Of a DNA stretch of 64,000 nucleotides, positions 36,522-44,227 are shown in pieces (position 1 is the stretch's first letter; each line of letters opens with the position of its first letter). Source of the DNA: Imperialibacter roseus (GTDB lineage: Bacteria > Bacteroidota > Bacteroidia > Cytophagales > Cyclobacteriaceae). The position numbers and the translations under genes were made by a program. The stretch spans positions 3,882,417-3,946,416 of the forward strand of contig NZ_CP136051.1 in the NCBI RefSeq assembly GCF_032999765.1, read 5' to 3'. Under the pieces are notes generated by a model. That model did not search any database, had not been told where the DNA came from, and saw only the letters and a program-made list of their open reading frames with translations.

Positions 36522-37082
36522 ATGGGTAATTCTATTTTTGAGACCCCGAGAAATTCAAAAATGGATTTAGATGAAGTCTACTTTTGGACGGATACCATCA
36601 AAGATTGGAAGACCTTATTAAAAAATGATGGCTTCAATGAGATTATAATTAACCAGTTAAAGTGGTTGGTTGATAAGGAGCTAATTTGCGTTAATGCATT
36701 TGTTTTAATGCCGAACCACCTCCACCTGATATGGGAAATGCTCAAGTTCAATGGAAAGGAAATGCCAAATGCTTCTTTTAACAAGTGGACTAGCAGCCAA
36801 TTCCTCAAACTTACTCGATCAAAATACCCAAAACTCATAGGTGATTTCCAGGAGACGGCCGAAGACAGAAAGCATAGGTTTTGGCAAAGGGATCCACTTG
36901 CAGTTGCTATTACCTCCAGGCAAATGTTCGAACAGAAAATGGATTATATTCATCTCAACCCGCTTCAGGAAAAATGGAGTCTCGCATCAACTCCCGAAGA
37001 TTACAAATGGTCTTCAGCAAAGTTCTATGAAGAAGGCATAGATGAATTCGGTATATTAACCCACTACTCCGAAAGGTTTTAG
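36522..37082 (+). CDS. REP-associated tyrosine transposase (RAYT, Y1_Tnp/IS200-like)
   Basis: A 186-residue single-strand DNA transposase of the HUH/Y1 class. The HUH motif is MPNHLHLIW (His66, His68) and the single catalytic Tyr is in MDYIHLNPLQEKW (Tyr142), the family's strongest signature. A second Met at 36561 (MDLDEVYFWT) is an alternative start. The gene is enclosed by REP palindromes: two upstream (36401-36474) and two downstream (37109-37128 and 37346-37369). RAYTs are thought to spread REP sequences; they are usually single-copy and domesticated rather than self-mobile. Key residues are all present. Confidence 0.88.
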   Translation: MGNSIFETPRNSKMDLDEVYFWTDTIKDWKTLLKNDGFNEIIINQLKWLVDKELICVNAFVLMPNHLHLIWEMLKFNGKEMPNASFNKWTSSQFLKLTRSKYPKLIGDFQETAEDRKHRFWQRDPLAVAITSRQMFEQKMDYIHLNPLQEKWSLASTPEDYKWSSAKFYEEGIDEFGILTHYSERF

Positions 37083-37108
37083 GAAAAGGGCGAAAGGAAG
37101 CTGGAATT

Positions 37109-37128
37109 GGTCTGTCAGGGGACAGACC
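37109..37128. repeat. REP palindrome downstream of the RAYT gene
   Basis: GGTCTGTCAGGGGACAGACC, with perfect 8-bp arms around AGGG, followed by AAGGGG. One base in the loop separates it from the copy at 36401-36420. Confidence 0.85.
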
Positions 37129-37345
37129 AAGGGGACATTCTTTTTCTTTGTATTCATGTGTATATAATTTGTTTCTCAGCGGCCACCGGTTCGCCGGTGC
37201 GATCGGTCCGCCGAAGCGGGAATAGCTTTTACCAATGGGAATGTATATTTAGATTTTCGATTCACTTATTCATCGTTCCACGCCGGTTCCGTTGGGTATG
37301 GTATTCCTTATGGCTATTTCATCAGTACTAAATGGGCTACCACCC

Positions 37346-37369
37346 AAGGGCTGTCCCCTGACAGCCCTT
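37346..37369. repeat. REP palindrome, inverted copy
   Basis: AAGGGCTGTC and GACAGCCCTT are perfect 10-bp arms around CCCT. In reverse complement it is followed by the conserved tail GGGTGG. Between it and the previous REP, 37129-37345 has no gene; it contains a GC-rich hairpin at 37184-37199 (CACCGG-TTCG-CCGGTG). Confidence 0.85.
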
Positions 37370-37465
37370 AAACTAAAGCCGTTTCGTCCGGCAAATAAAC
37401 AGAACGGCACCTCCTTGGTTATACTGATAACATGAGGCTCTTCCTCATCCACTTGAATCAATTCT

Positions 37466-38890
37466 ATGAGAATTCTCCTGACCGGCGCCACCGGCTACAT
37501 CGGCAAAAGGTTGCTTCCGGCTTTGGTCAACCACGGCCATGAGGTGATATGCTGCGTAAGAGATGCCAAACGATTCAACCCACCAAAACACCTGGATGGG
37601 CACATCGAGGTGGTGGAGGTCGATTTTCTAAAAAAAGACACCCTTAAAAACATTCCTGAAGGTATCGATGCTGCCTACTACCTCATTCATTCAATGTCGG
37701 GCTCATCAGGCAAATTCAATGAGCTCGAAAGCAAGTCCGCCCACAATTTCAACAAAGCAGTAGCAGGCAAGAAAATCGAACAGGTCATCTACCTAAGCGG
37801 AATTGTGAACGAAGAAACCCTTTCAAAACACCTGGCTTCAAGAAAAGAAGTGGAGAATATCCTGTCGCAAGGCAACTTTGCGCTCACCACCTTGCGGGCT
37901 GGCATCATCGTTGGGTCAGGAAGTGCTTCTTTTGAAATCATCAGAGACCTCGTGGAGAAGCTACCCGTGATGATCACTCCCCGTTGGCTCAACACCCGCT
38001 GCCAGCCTGTTGGCATTACTGATGTCATTCTTTTTCTGTCGAGTGTGTTACACAACAAAGCCACCTACAACGACAACTATGACATAGGAGGGCCCGACGT
38101 GCTCACCTACAAAGAAATGTTACTGGGGTTCGCCAAGGCACGAAAACTGAAAAGATGGATATTTACCCTGCCGGTCATGACACCAAAGCTGTCATCATAT
38201 TGGCTATTTTTTGTCACTTCTACTTCCTATCGGCTGGCAGTGACCCTGGTCGACAGCATGAAAGTGGAAGTGGTTTGCAGCGACGACCGCCTGGCCAAGC
38301 TTCTGGACATTGAAACAATCAGCTATGCCGAGGCACTTGCAAAAGCCTTCTCAAAAATCAATCAGCATGTAGTGCCTTCAAGCTGGAAAGACAGCTTGGT
38401 AAGTGGAAGAATGAGTGAAAACCTTTCGGAATACATCGAAGTGCCAGTTTACGGATGCCTCAAAGACAAAAGGGATGTGAAGGTGAAGGACACAGACAAA
38501 GTCCTTGACCGCATCTGGGCGCTGGGCGGCGAAACTGGCTGGTACTATGGCAATTGGTTGTGGAAGCTTCGGGGCTTTCTCGACAAACTCGTGGGCGGCG
38601 TAGGGCTTAGGCGAGGCAGAACCAACGTCAACGACATCAATGCTGGCGACTCATTGGATTTTTGGCGTGTGCTGTACGCCAATAAAGATGAAAAGCGACT
38701 CTTGCTCTTTGCCGAAATGAAAGTGCCTGGCGAAGCTTGGCTGGAGTTCATCATAGACGACGGCGTGCTTTATCAGACGGCCACTTTCAGACCCAGAGGC
38801 TTATGGGGAAGGCTTTACTGGTACTCCATCTTCCCTATCCATGGGCTTGTGTTCGGTGGAATGCTGAGAGAACTCAACAATACAAAATAG
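37466..38890 (+). CDS. NAD-dependent epimerase/atypical SDR with DUF2867
   Basis: A 474-residue two-domain protein. The N-terminal atypical SDR domain starts MRILLTGATGYIGKRLLPAL and contains QVIYLSGIVNEE and CQPVGITDVILFL. The C-terminal part from about residue 330 matches the DUF2867 region (LGGETGWYYGNWLWKLRGFL; FWRVLYANKDEKRLLLFAEM; ATFRPRGLWGRLYWYSIFP). This layout is that of YbjT-like proteins of unknown biochemical role. A hydrophobic segment near residues 235-260 suggests membrane contact. Terminator follows directly. Confidence 0.85.
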   Translation: MRILLTGATGYIGKRLLPALVNHGHEVICCVRDAKRFNPPKHLDGHIEVVEVDFLKKDTLKNIPEGIDAAYYLIHSMSGSSGKFNELESKSAHNFNKAVAGKKIEQVIYLSGIVNEETLSKHLASRKEVENILSQGNFALTTLRAGIIVGSGSASFEIIRDLVEKLPVMITPRWLNTRCQPVGITDVILFLSSVLHNKATYNDNYDIGGPDVLTYKEMLLGFAKARKLKRWIFTLPVMTPKLSSYWLFFVTSTSYRLAVTLVDSMKVEVVCSDDRLAKLLDIETISYAEALAKAFSKINQHVVPSSWKDSLVSGRMSENLSEYIEVPVYGCLKDKRDVKVKDTDKVLDRIWALGGETGWYYGNWLWKLRGFLDKLVGGVGLRRGRTNVNDINAGDSLDFWRVLYANKDEKRLLLFAEMKVPGEAWLEFIIDDGVLYQTATFRPRGLWGRLYWYSIFPIHGLVFGGMLRELNNTK

Positions 38891-38891
38891 C

Positions 38892-38923
38892 AAAAGGCCC
38901 ATCAAATAACGGGCCTTTTCTTA
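38892..38923. terminator. Bidirectional terminator between convergent genes
   Basis: AAAAGGCCC and GGGCCTTTT flank a 10-nt loop, with T-rich sequence after it and A-rich before it. It serves the epimerase gene (+) and the enolase-superfamily gene (-, ending at 38941). Confidence 0.85.
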
Positions 38924-38940
38924 TTGACATCTGAAGCATA

Positions 38941-40428
38941 TTAGCTCCAAAGTCTGTCCCATGATCTCTCTACGTCCCACTCCGGCGTAGGTGCGAAATA
39001 CTTGTTGTTCTCAGGATCCAGGTGCTGCTTCACTACTTCTTCGTTGAGCTCAACACCCAGGCCGGGCGCATCAGGAACCGGCGCAAAGCCCTTTTCGATC
39101 ATGATCCCTTTCCCAGTCATCTTCACCAGGTTCTGCCAGTAGTCCAGGTCTACCGAATGGTGCTCAAGGGCCATGAAATTCTGGGTAGCCGCCGCACAGT
39201 GAACATTGGCCATGAATGATATCGGTGTTCCGGCAAAGTGCATCGCCATCGCCACACCCTTTTCTTCTGCATAATCACCAATCTTCTTGGTCTCCAGCAA
39301 ACCACCTGAAGTAGCGAGGTCAGGATGCACAATATCAATTGCCCTTGCGTCAATCAGCTTGATGAATTCTTCCTTCAGGTAAATATCTTCGCCTGTTGTT
39401 GTCGGGGTTTCAATGGCGTCGGATATCATCTTCCATTGTTCTGTAAACTTCCACGGAATAAGATCTTCCAGCCACGCTAGTCTGTACTTTTCCACAGCTC
39501 TACCTAACCTTATGGCGTTGTTGTGATCGAAGTGGCCATAGTGATCGGACGCAAGCGGAATAGAATAACCTATTTTGTTTCTCACTCTTTCTATCCGCTG
39601 CATCAGAATATCAAGCCCCTTGTCGGTAATCTGCACCTGAGTAAACTGATGTTCTGTCGATCCGTAGGTCATTGGCTCGTTGGTCCACTGCCGACCAGTG
39701 TCCCAAAAGTTACTGTTTGCCACTGTGTCGGGAATATCTCTCAGGAGTTCAATACCAAAGTCCATTTTCATGAAGGTGAAGCCTTGCTCATCAACTCTTT
39801 TAGCCACCATGGCTGTGAATTCGTCTTCGTTTCTTCCCTGAGGTGTATCGGCATACAAACGAACCTTGTCTCTGTATTTACCGCCTAAAAGCTGATAAGC
39901 CGGAACATTGTAAGCTTTGCCCGCCAAATCCCACAAAGCCATTTCTACCGCACAAACTCCCCCACCCTGGCGACCATGGAAACCGAACTGCTTGATACGT
40001 TTGAAGATCTGCTCCACGCTGCATGGATTCATGCCCTTGATGCGGCTCTTGAGAAACATGGCGTAACGCCACGATGCACCGTCTCTTACCTCTCCATAGC
40101 CCGAAATCCCCTGATTGGTATCAATTCTAATCACGGGGCAGCGGGCATGACCATTCATTACAACAGCGTACCGCATGTCAGTGATTTTGAGATCAGAGGG
40201 AGCTGCATAGCGGTTTACTTTTGAAGTAGAATGCGCCATGGTATCCTCTATGCTGCTAAACATAAAGCCTCCCAAAGCCAGGCCGCCGAGGCCCACCTTT
40301 TTCATAAAGTCACGACGATTGTCGCCACCTTCGTCACTGTTGTTTGCTTCGGGCGTAGCAACAGGCTCATCTTTTATCCCAAGCTTTTCTAAGTACTTAT
40401 CGGAGGGTGTTTTTTCTTGATTAATCAT
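38941..40428 (-). CDS. Enolase-superfamily sugar-acid dehydratase (mandelate racemase group), exported
   Basis: A 495-residue protein. The ATG at 40428 (MINQEKTPSDKYLEKLG) is preferred over an upstream TTG. After about 40 residues comes a twin-arginine segment NRRDFMKKVGLGGLALGGFM, so Tat export is predicted. The barrel domain shows the three metal ligands in IPLASDHYGHFD, AWLEDLIPW and TTGEDIYLK, and a His in AMHFAGTPISFM. This arrangement fits acid-sugar dehydratases (galactonate/mannonate-like). It follows the RraA-like gene by 30 nt in the same direction, suggesting consecutive steps. Export of such an enzyme is unusual but not unknown in Bacteroidota. Confidence 0.85.
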   Translation of the reverse strand: MINQEKTPSDKYLEKLGIKDEPVATPEANNSDEGGDNRRDFMKKVGLGGLALGGFMFSSIEDTMAHSTSKVNRYAAPSDLKITDMRYAVVMNGHARCPVIRIDTNQGISGYGEVRDGASWRYAMFLKSRIKGMNPCSVEQIFKRIKQFGFHGRQGGGVCAVEMALWDLAGKAYNVPAYQLLGGKYRDKVRLYADTPQGRNEDEFTAMVAKRVDEQGFTFMKMDFGIELLRDIPDTVANSNFWDTGRQWTNEPMTYGSTEHQFTQVQITDKGLDILMQRIERVRNKIGYSIPLASDHYGHFDHNNAIRLGRAVEKYRLAWLEDLIPWKFTEQWKMISDAIETPTTTGEDIYLKEEFIKLIDARAIDIVHPDLATSGGLLETKKIGDYAEEKGVAMAMHFAGTPISFMANVHCAAATQNFMALEHHSVDLDYWQNLVKMTGKGIMIEKGFAPVPDAPGLGVELNEEVVKQHLDPENNKYFAPTPEWDVERSWDRLWS

Positions 40429-40458
40429 AAGTTGGTTTTTATCAAGTGAAAATTTCAA

Positions 40459-41385
40459 TTACCACGTTCTGTCTTTCATATAGGCGTCTAGCTCTGCCCT
40501 TGACATTGGAATTTTATCAGGATTAGCATCAAGCCATTTTAGAAAGTCATTCTTAATTTCATCGGTCCATCTTTGGTCAATCTGCCCTGGTGTAAACTTG
40601 CCCTCTCTCAGCCTCTGATGGCCAAACTGGTCTCTCAGCGCTATGAATTCAGCATTAATAAGTAAATCGGCAAGAAGATGCGCCGGAATGAAGATAACGC
40701 CACCTTTTTTGGCCAAAACAGCGTCTCCAGGCAACACGGTAGCCCTTCCTATTCGTATCGGAACGTTGATACCGCCGAGCATCATTCCCTGGATATAGGA
40801 AGGATCGTACCCCTTCACCCACATATTAAAGCCGTCAATTTTTGACAACCCTTCTTCGTCACGTACAGAACCGTAAAAAATGACCCCGTTTTTCGATTTG
40901 GCATAAATGGAGTTGCCCAGATTGTCGCCAATGAGTGTGCCATCAACGATTTTTCCGTAGCTATCGGCCACGTAAATGTCACCTGGCTTCAGCATGTCGA
41001 TAGGCCACGAATTGAAGTTTCCAATCCGATTCTCAGCTTTTCCTTTTGCCATAATCATCTCATGGTAATCGGCCCTGGCTGGCATGTATTGCACTGTGAG
41101 TGCACGGCCAGTCATAGGCTTTTCATTGTCCATAATCATCCAATCGCCTTCAAACTGGTTGTGGTACCCTTTGTTTCGCATGATACCCCATGCCTCTTCA
41201 ATAGAAATATTTTTCAAGCGCTCCAGATGATCATCCGGCACCTTTGGCCGACCATCCGCCAGCCGCTCGCCCTTCCATTCGGAGGTCATTGCAACGATTT
41301 GATCTTTAGTTAATGTGACCTGCTGGGCAGAAAGGGAGGTGGCGAAAAGTAATAAAGCAGCTATTAGACAACAATACTTGTTCAT
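40459..41385 (-). CDS. RraA-family protein with signal peptide
   Basis: A 308-residue protein starting at MNKYCCLIAALLLFATSLSA, a Sec signal (an upstream in-frame start would hide it). The RraA fold is visible in KPGDIYVADSYGKIVDGTLI, GVIFYGSVRDEEGL and RATVLPGDAVLAKKGGVIFI. RraA homologs include RNase E regulators and 4-hydroxy-4-methyl-2-oxoglutarate/keto-acid aldolases; the typical small protein is 160-220 residues, so this one has N- and C-terminal extensions. Pairing with a sugar-acid dehydratase favours an aldolase or related role on keto-acids. Confidence 0.8.
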   Translation of the reverse strand: MNKYCCLIAALLLFATSLSAQQVTLTKDQIVAMTSEWKGERLADGRPKVPDDHLERLKNISIEEAWGIMRNKGYHNQFEGDWMIMDNEKPMTGRALTVQYMPARADYHEMIMAKGKAENRIGNFNSWPIDMLKPGDIYVADSYGKIVDGTLIGDNLGNSIYAKSKNGVIFYGSVRDEEGLSKIDGFNMWVKGYDPSYIQGMMLGGINVPIRIGRATVLPGDAVLAKKGGVIFIPAHLLADLLINAEFIALRDQFGHQRLREGKFTPGQIDQRWTDEIKNDFLKWLDANPDKIPMSRAELDAYMKDRTW

Positions 41386-41412
41386 CGATGAAGTGTGTTT
41401 AAGTGGTAAAAG

Positions 41413-41449
41413 AATTCTTATCAACTGTCTGTGATTGAAGATAAGAATT
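41413..41449 (-). promoter_or_regulatory. Inverted repeat upstream of the RraA-like gene
   Basis: AATTCTTATC (41413-41422) and GATAAGAATT (41440-41449) are perfect 10-bp arms 17 nt apart, 28 nt before the start codon. It could be an operator for a dimeric regulator or a 5'-UTR hairpin. Confidence 0.4.
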
Positions 41450-41648
41450 AAAATGCAATTAGGCCGAATCGTTATTTCTGAATGGTCAATAATGAATGAT
41501 TTGCCACCCTATTTTGGGATATGCAGATCAGCCTCTTACCAATTCAAGGCTGGGTCTCACCGAACCCGCCGCCGACTGAGTAAACTCTCTAACTTTGAAC
41601 TACCCAAAACTTTGGCCAATTTGCTCCAGACTGTATCAACACATTAAT

Positions 41649-42125
41649 ATGGCCCTCACCAATAAAGAAGTGATCGAAAGCTTTTACAGTGCATTCGCCC
41701 GGCACGATCCAGAGGCCATGGCAGCTCTTTATCATGACGAAGTAGAATTCTCTGATCCAGTCTTCGAAACATTGAAAGGTGAACAAGCCAGAAACATGTG
41801 GCGGATGCTGATTGAAAGAGGTAAGGAGACCCTTTCGATTAAATTTTCTAACGTTCAAGCCACCGAAACAAATGGAACTGCCAACTGGACAGCCGACTAC
41901 CTTTTTAGCAGCACCGGCAACATGGTTCACAATGTGGTTTCAGCCAGCTTTGAGTTCAAAGATGGGAAAATAATCAGGCACGCCGATTATTTCAGCTTTT
42001 GGAAATGGAGCAGGCAAGCACTGGGCACTGCCGGACTTTTGTTGGGGTGGACTCCTTTTCTCAAGAAAAAGATAAGCGAGCAAGCCAAAAAGGGGCTGGA
42101 GAAATACTCAAAAAGCAAAGTGTAG
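41649..42125 (+). CDS. SnoaL/NTF2-like nuclear transport factor 2 family protein
   Basis: A 158-residue protein beginning MALTNKEVIESFYSAFARHD. The opening helix pattern, then MAALYHDEVEFSDPVFETL and a final strand with HADYFSFWKWSRQALG, mark a ketosteroid-isomerase-like cone fold. The ATG at 41649 is chosen because the upstream in-frame Met at 41595 adds 18 unconserved residues. Members are small enzymes or binding proteins with very diverse roles; none is indicated here. It is convergent with the S41 peptidase gene (6-nt gap). 41450-41594 holds nothing recognisable. Confidence 0.75.
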   Translation: MALTNKEVIESFYSAFARHDPEAMAALYHDEVEFSDPVFETLKGEQARNMWRMLIERGKETLSIKFSNVQATETNGTANWTADYLFSSTGNMVHNVVSASFEFKDGKIIRHADYFSFWKWSRQALGTAGLLLGWTPFLKKKISEQAKKGLEKYSKSKV

Positions 42126-42131
42126 ATCAGG

Positions 42132-43139
42132 TTACTCGTTGTCAAGCACCCTCAGCGCTTCCAGCAGCGCATAATCCGTATCGTCAAGCGAATTTTGGGC
42201 CACCATAGTCACCGGTATGTCCGGTACCAACCCGATACCTTCGTAGGTATTATTGTCCGGGTCGGCGGCTATCCAGCTTGACAGCCTGAATACCCATCCA
42301 TTCGGGAGTTCTCTCAAAATGGGGTTCCCTGAGCCTCCGCCGGTAGTGTCCCCCACAATCGTGACTTGAGGAAATAACCTCATAGCCAATACAAACTCCT
42401 CAGAAGCGCTAAAAGTCTTCTTATCAGTCAAAACAACAACCGGCTTATTATATTGAGAAGGCCCTTCAGGCGACACGGTTCGTTCGTCCCAGTCGGTAAA
42501 ATCGCCATGCCCCGGGCCATTCTTGTATTTTACTTTCAGATACAGTCTCTCTTTGTCAGCAAATCTGCTGGCGATGGTCTGACTTTTTGTGGTACTCCCA
42601 CCACCGTTAGACCGTACGTCGACAATAAGCCCGTCTTCTTTTTTTAATGCCTCAAGTATATCGTCTATTTTCTCGTAGTCTTCAATGTCCCCTCCGAAGG
42701 TTTTGATATGAATATAGCCTACATTTTGCCGAAGGAGCTCAGCATATTCAATGGAGCTTCCGGCCTGCTTCACATTGTAAAGGTATGGCTTCACGTTTTC
42801 TGCCCCGACAGGTCTCTCACCATTGGCAAAATCGTAAGTTGACACCCCATAAGGACTGATCACATTCACATGACCATCTTTCAACTCGAGCGACAGCTTG
42901 GCCAAAACCTGAAAAAACTGACCATCGTTTGCTGCCAACTCTGCCAAGGGACGATATACGTGATACAGTGAGTCCCAGTCTATGTTTTTTAGCTCAAAGA
43001 AGGAATAATTACGGTCAAATTCGGACCAGAACACCTCAAAATTGCTCACATAGGTATCCTCCGGCTCATCTTCGAAAAAAGCACGTTCGCATCCAAAAAG
43101 GATCACTCCCACCAAAATAAACGCTATCGTTTTTGTCAT
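42132..43139 (-). CDS. S41-family peptidase, lipoprotein
   Basis: A 335-residue C-terminal-processing-peptidase-like protein. Start at 43139 gives MTKTIAFILVGVILFGCERA with a lipobox and a 4-nt overlap (ATGA) with the upstream gene. The catalytic domain includes NVGYIHIKTFGGDIEDYEKI, DGLIVDVRSNGGGST, and VVLTDKKTFSASEEFVLAMR with the presumed nucleophile Ser in SASE. GDTTGGGSGNP follows. No PDZ domain is evident, so it is the short tricorn/IRBP-like type. Periplasmic or surface-exposed; substrate unknown. Confidence 0.85.
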   Translation of the reverse strand: MTKTIAFILVGVILFGCERAFFEDEPEDTYVSNFEVFWSEFDRNYSFFELKNIDWDSLYHVYRPLAELAANDGQFFQVLAKLSLELKDGHVNVISPYGVSTYDFANGERPVGAENVKPYLYNVKQAGSSIEYAELLRQNVGYIHIKTFGGDIEDYEKIDDILEALKKEDGLIVDVRSNGGGSTTKSQTIASRFADKERLYLKVKYKNGPGHGDFTDWDERTVSPEGPSQYNKPVVVLTDKKTFSASEEFVLAMRLFPQVTIVGDTTGGGSGNPILRELPNGWVFRLSSWIAADPDNNTYEGIGLVPDIPVTMVAQNSLDDTDYALLEALRVLDNE

Positions 43140-43924
43140 TTTCGTGAAGCCCATGAGATTGAAACACATAATTCATGATTAGCCATTTGAAATGGATAGT
43201 TTCGTTCGTAGCGAAGGTATCTCCATTTGTAGGCAGTTGACAAGATTGTTTTGTCAGTAAGTGGTATGGAATAACACAAGCTAGAGGCAAGGTCTAAAAA
43301 ATTATTGGCGAACACCATTCCCTTAGGGACATCCCTGAACCTTTGAAAGCCCCTGATGGGATGGTAATCTCTGGAGATGAGATAAGCCATTGAGCCCCAG
43401 GCAATGCTCCACTCAAGCCTCCTGCCTTTTTTAATAGTATTTCTTAATTTGACAATTAATTCAGGCGAAGAAAAAAACTCTCCCGTGAACGGATCCTGCC
43501 CGCCGATGGGGCTGTTAAAAGCATAGGTTCGGGACGAAGCCTGATTCACCAGGTTGATGCCGCCATGCACAGACAACCGCCCGCCTGTCTTCGATCTGGA
43601 TAAATTAGTAAGATACTGTACATCCATGTTAGACACGAAAGTCTTTAGTTTGAGCCTTGAGTTGTCAGCTGTTAACCTCGACATGGCCACCGCTGCCTCG
43701 AGGTGCCACTCACCAAACCCTTTTTCCTTCTCCCACGTGACGCCAACGGGCACGGCACCGCCTGAAAAGTTTCTAAACGACTCAAGCTCGTCTCTTATCA
43801 GAAACGAACGGAAGCCGGTGGAAACGCCCAGCCTGGCAGGCATCGAAGTGGGTGAGCCCTGCGCATACAAGGATCCGAAGGACAAAAAACATAATAGCAG
43901 GAAGACAAGGATTTGTTTAATCAT
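43136..43924 (-). CDS. Predicted outer-membrane or periplasmic protein of unknown function
   Basis: A 262-residue protein with signal peptide MIKQILVFLLLCFLSFGSLY (AQ follows). The mature part is rich in alternating hydrophobic strands (RLSVHGGINLVNQASSR; LEWSIAWGSMAYLISRD; TAYKWRYLRYERNYPFQ) and ends SISWASRK, which is compatible with a small beta barrel. I recognise no named family. It overlaps the S41 peptidase gene by 4 nt, so the two are co-translated and may work together. Confidence 0.65.
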   Translation of the reverse strand: MIKQILVFLLLCFLSFGSLYAQGSPTSMPARLGVSTGFRSFLIRDELESFRNFSGGAVPVGVTWEKEKGFGEWHLEAAVAMSRLTADNSRLKLKTFVSNMDVQYLTNLSRSKTGGRLSVHGGINLVNQASSRTYAFNSPIGGQDPFTGEFFSSPELIVKLRNTIKKGRRLEWSIAWGSMAYLISRDYHPIRGFQRFRDVPKGMVFANNFLDLASSLCYSIPLTDKTILSTAYKWRYLRYERNYPFQMANHELCVSISWASRK

Positions 43925-44175
43925 TCAACCGACAAATAAACGACATTAGTCACAACACCTTTTCATTAAAAAATTCGGCAAACAAGCTCTTGCGTCTAAA
44001 ATTTTAAAAAAAGCCGGTAACAGGCACCTAAATTTTTGACTTTATCAAAACGGCACTACTGAAACCATTCAATTATGCGAGACACTTATTCTCAGCTGCC
44101 AAATATAATTTTGGCCACCCCTGAAACGCATTCTAAACTTCCCTAAGTTTCTGCAATTCCATATTCATCATTTAT

Positions 44176-44205
44176 ATTGAAGGTCAAATTGACAACATAA
44201 GTTTA
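44176..44205 (+). promoter_or_regulatory. Putative promoter of the M20 peptidase gene
   Basis: ATTG at 44176-44179 and TAAGTTTA at 44198-44205 are spaced 18 nt apart, close to the Bacteroidota pattern TTTG-N19-TAnnTTTG. It would start transcription about 15 nt before the GTG start codon. The rest of 43925-44227 is AT-rich divergent promoter DNA with no gene. Confidence 0.35.
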
Positions 44206-44227
44206 TCATTCCAAACCAACCGTAACC

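Noticed and set aside
37184-37199. GC-rich CACCGG-TTCG-CCGGTG hairpin as a terminator
   Set aside because: No T tract on either side and no gene end within 100 nt; left as a structure of unknown meaning within the REP region.
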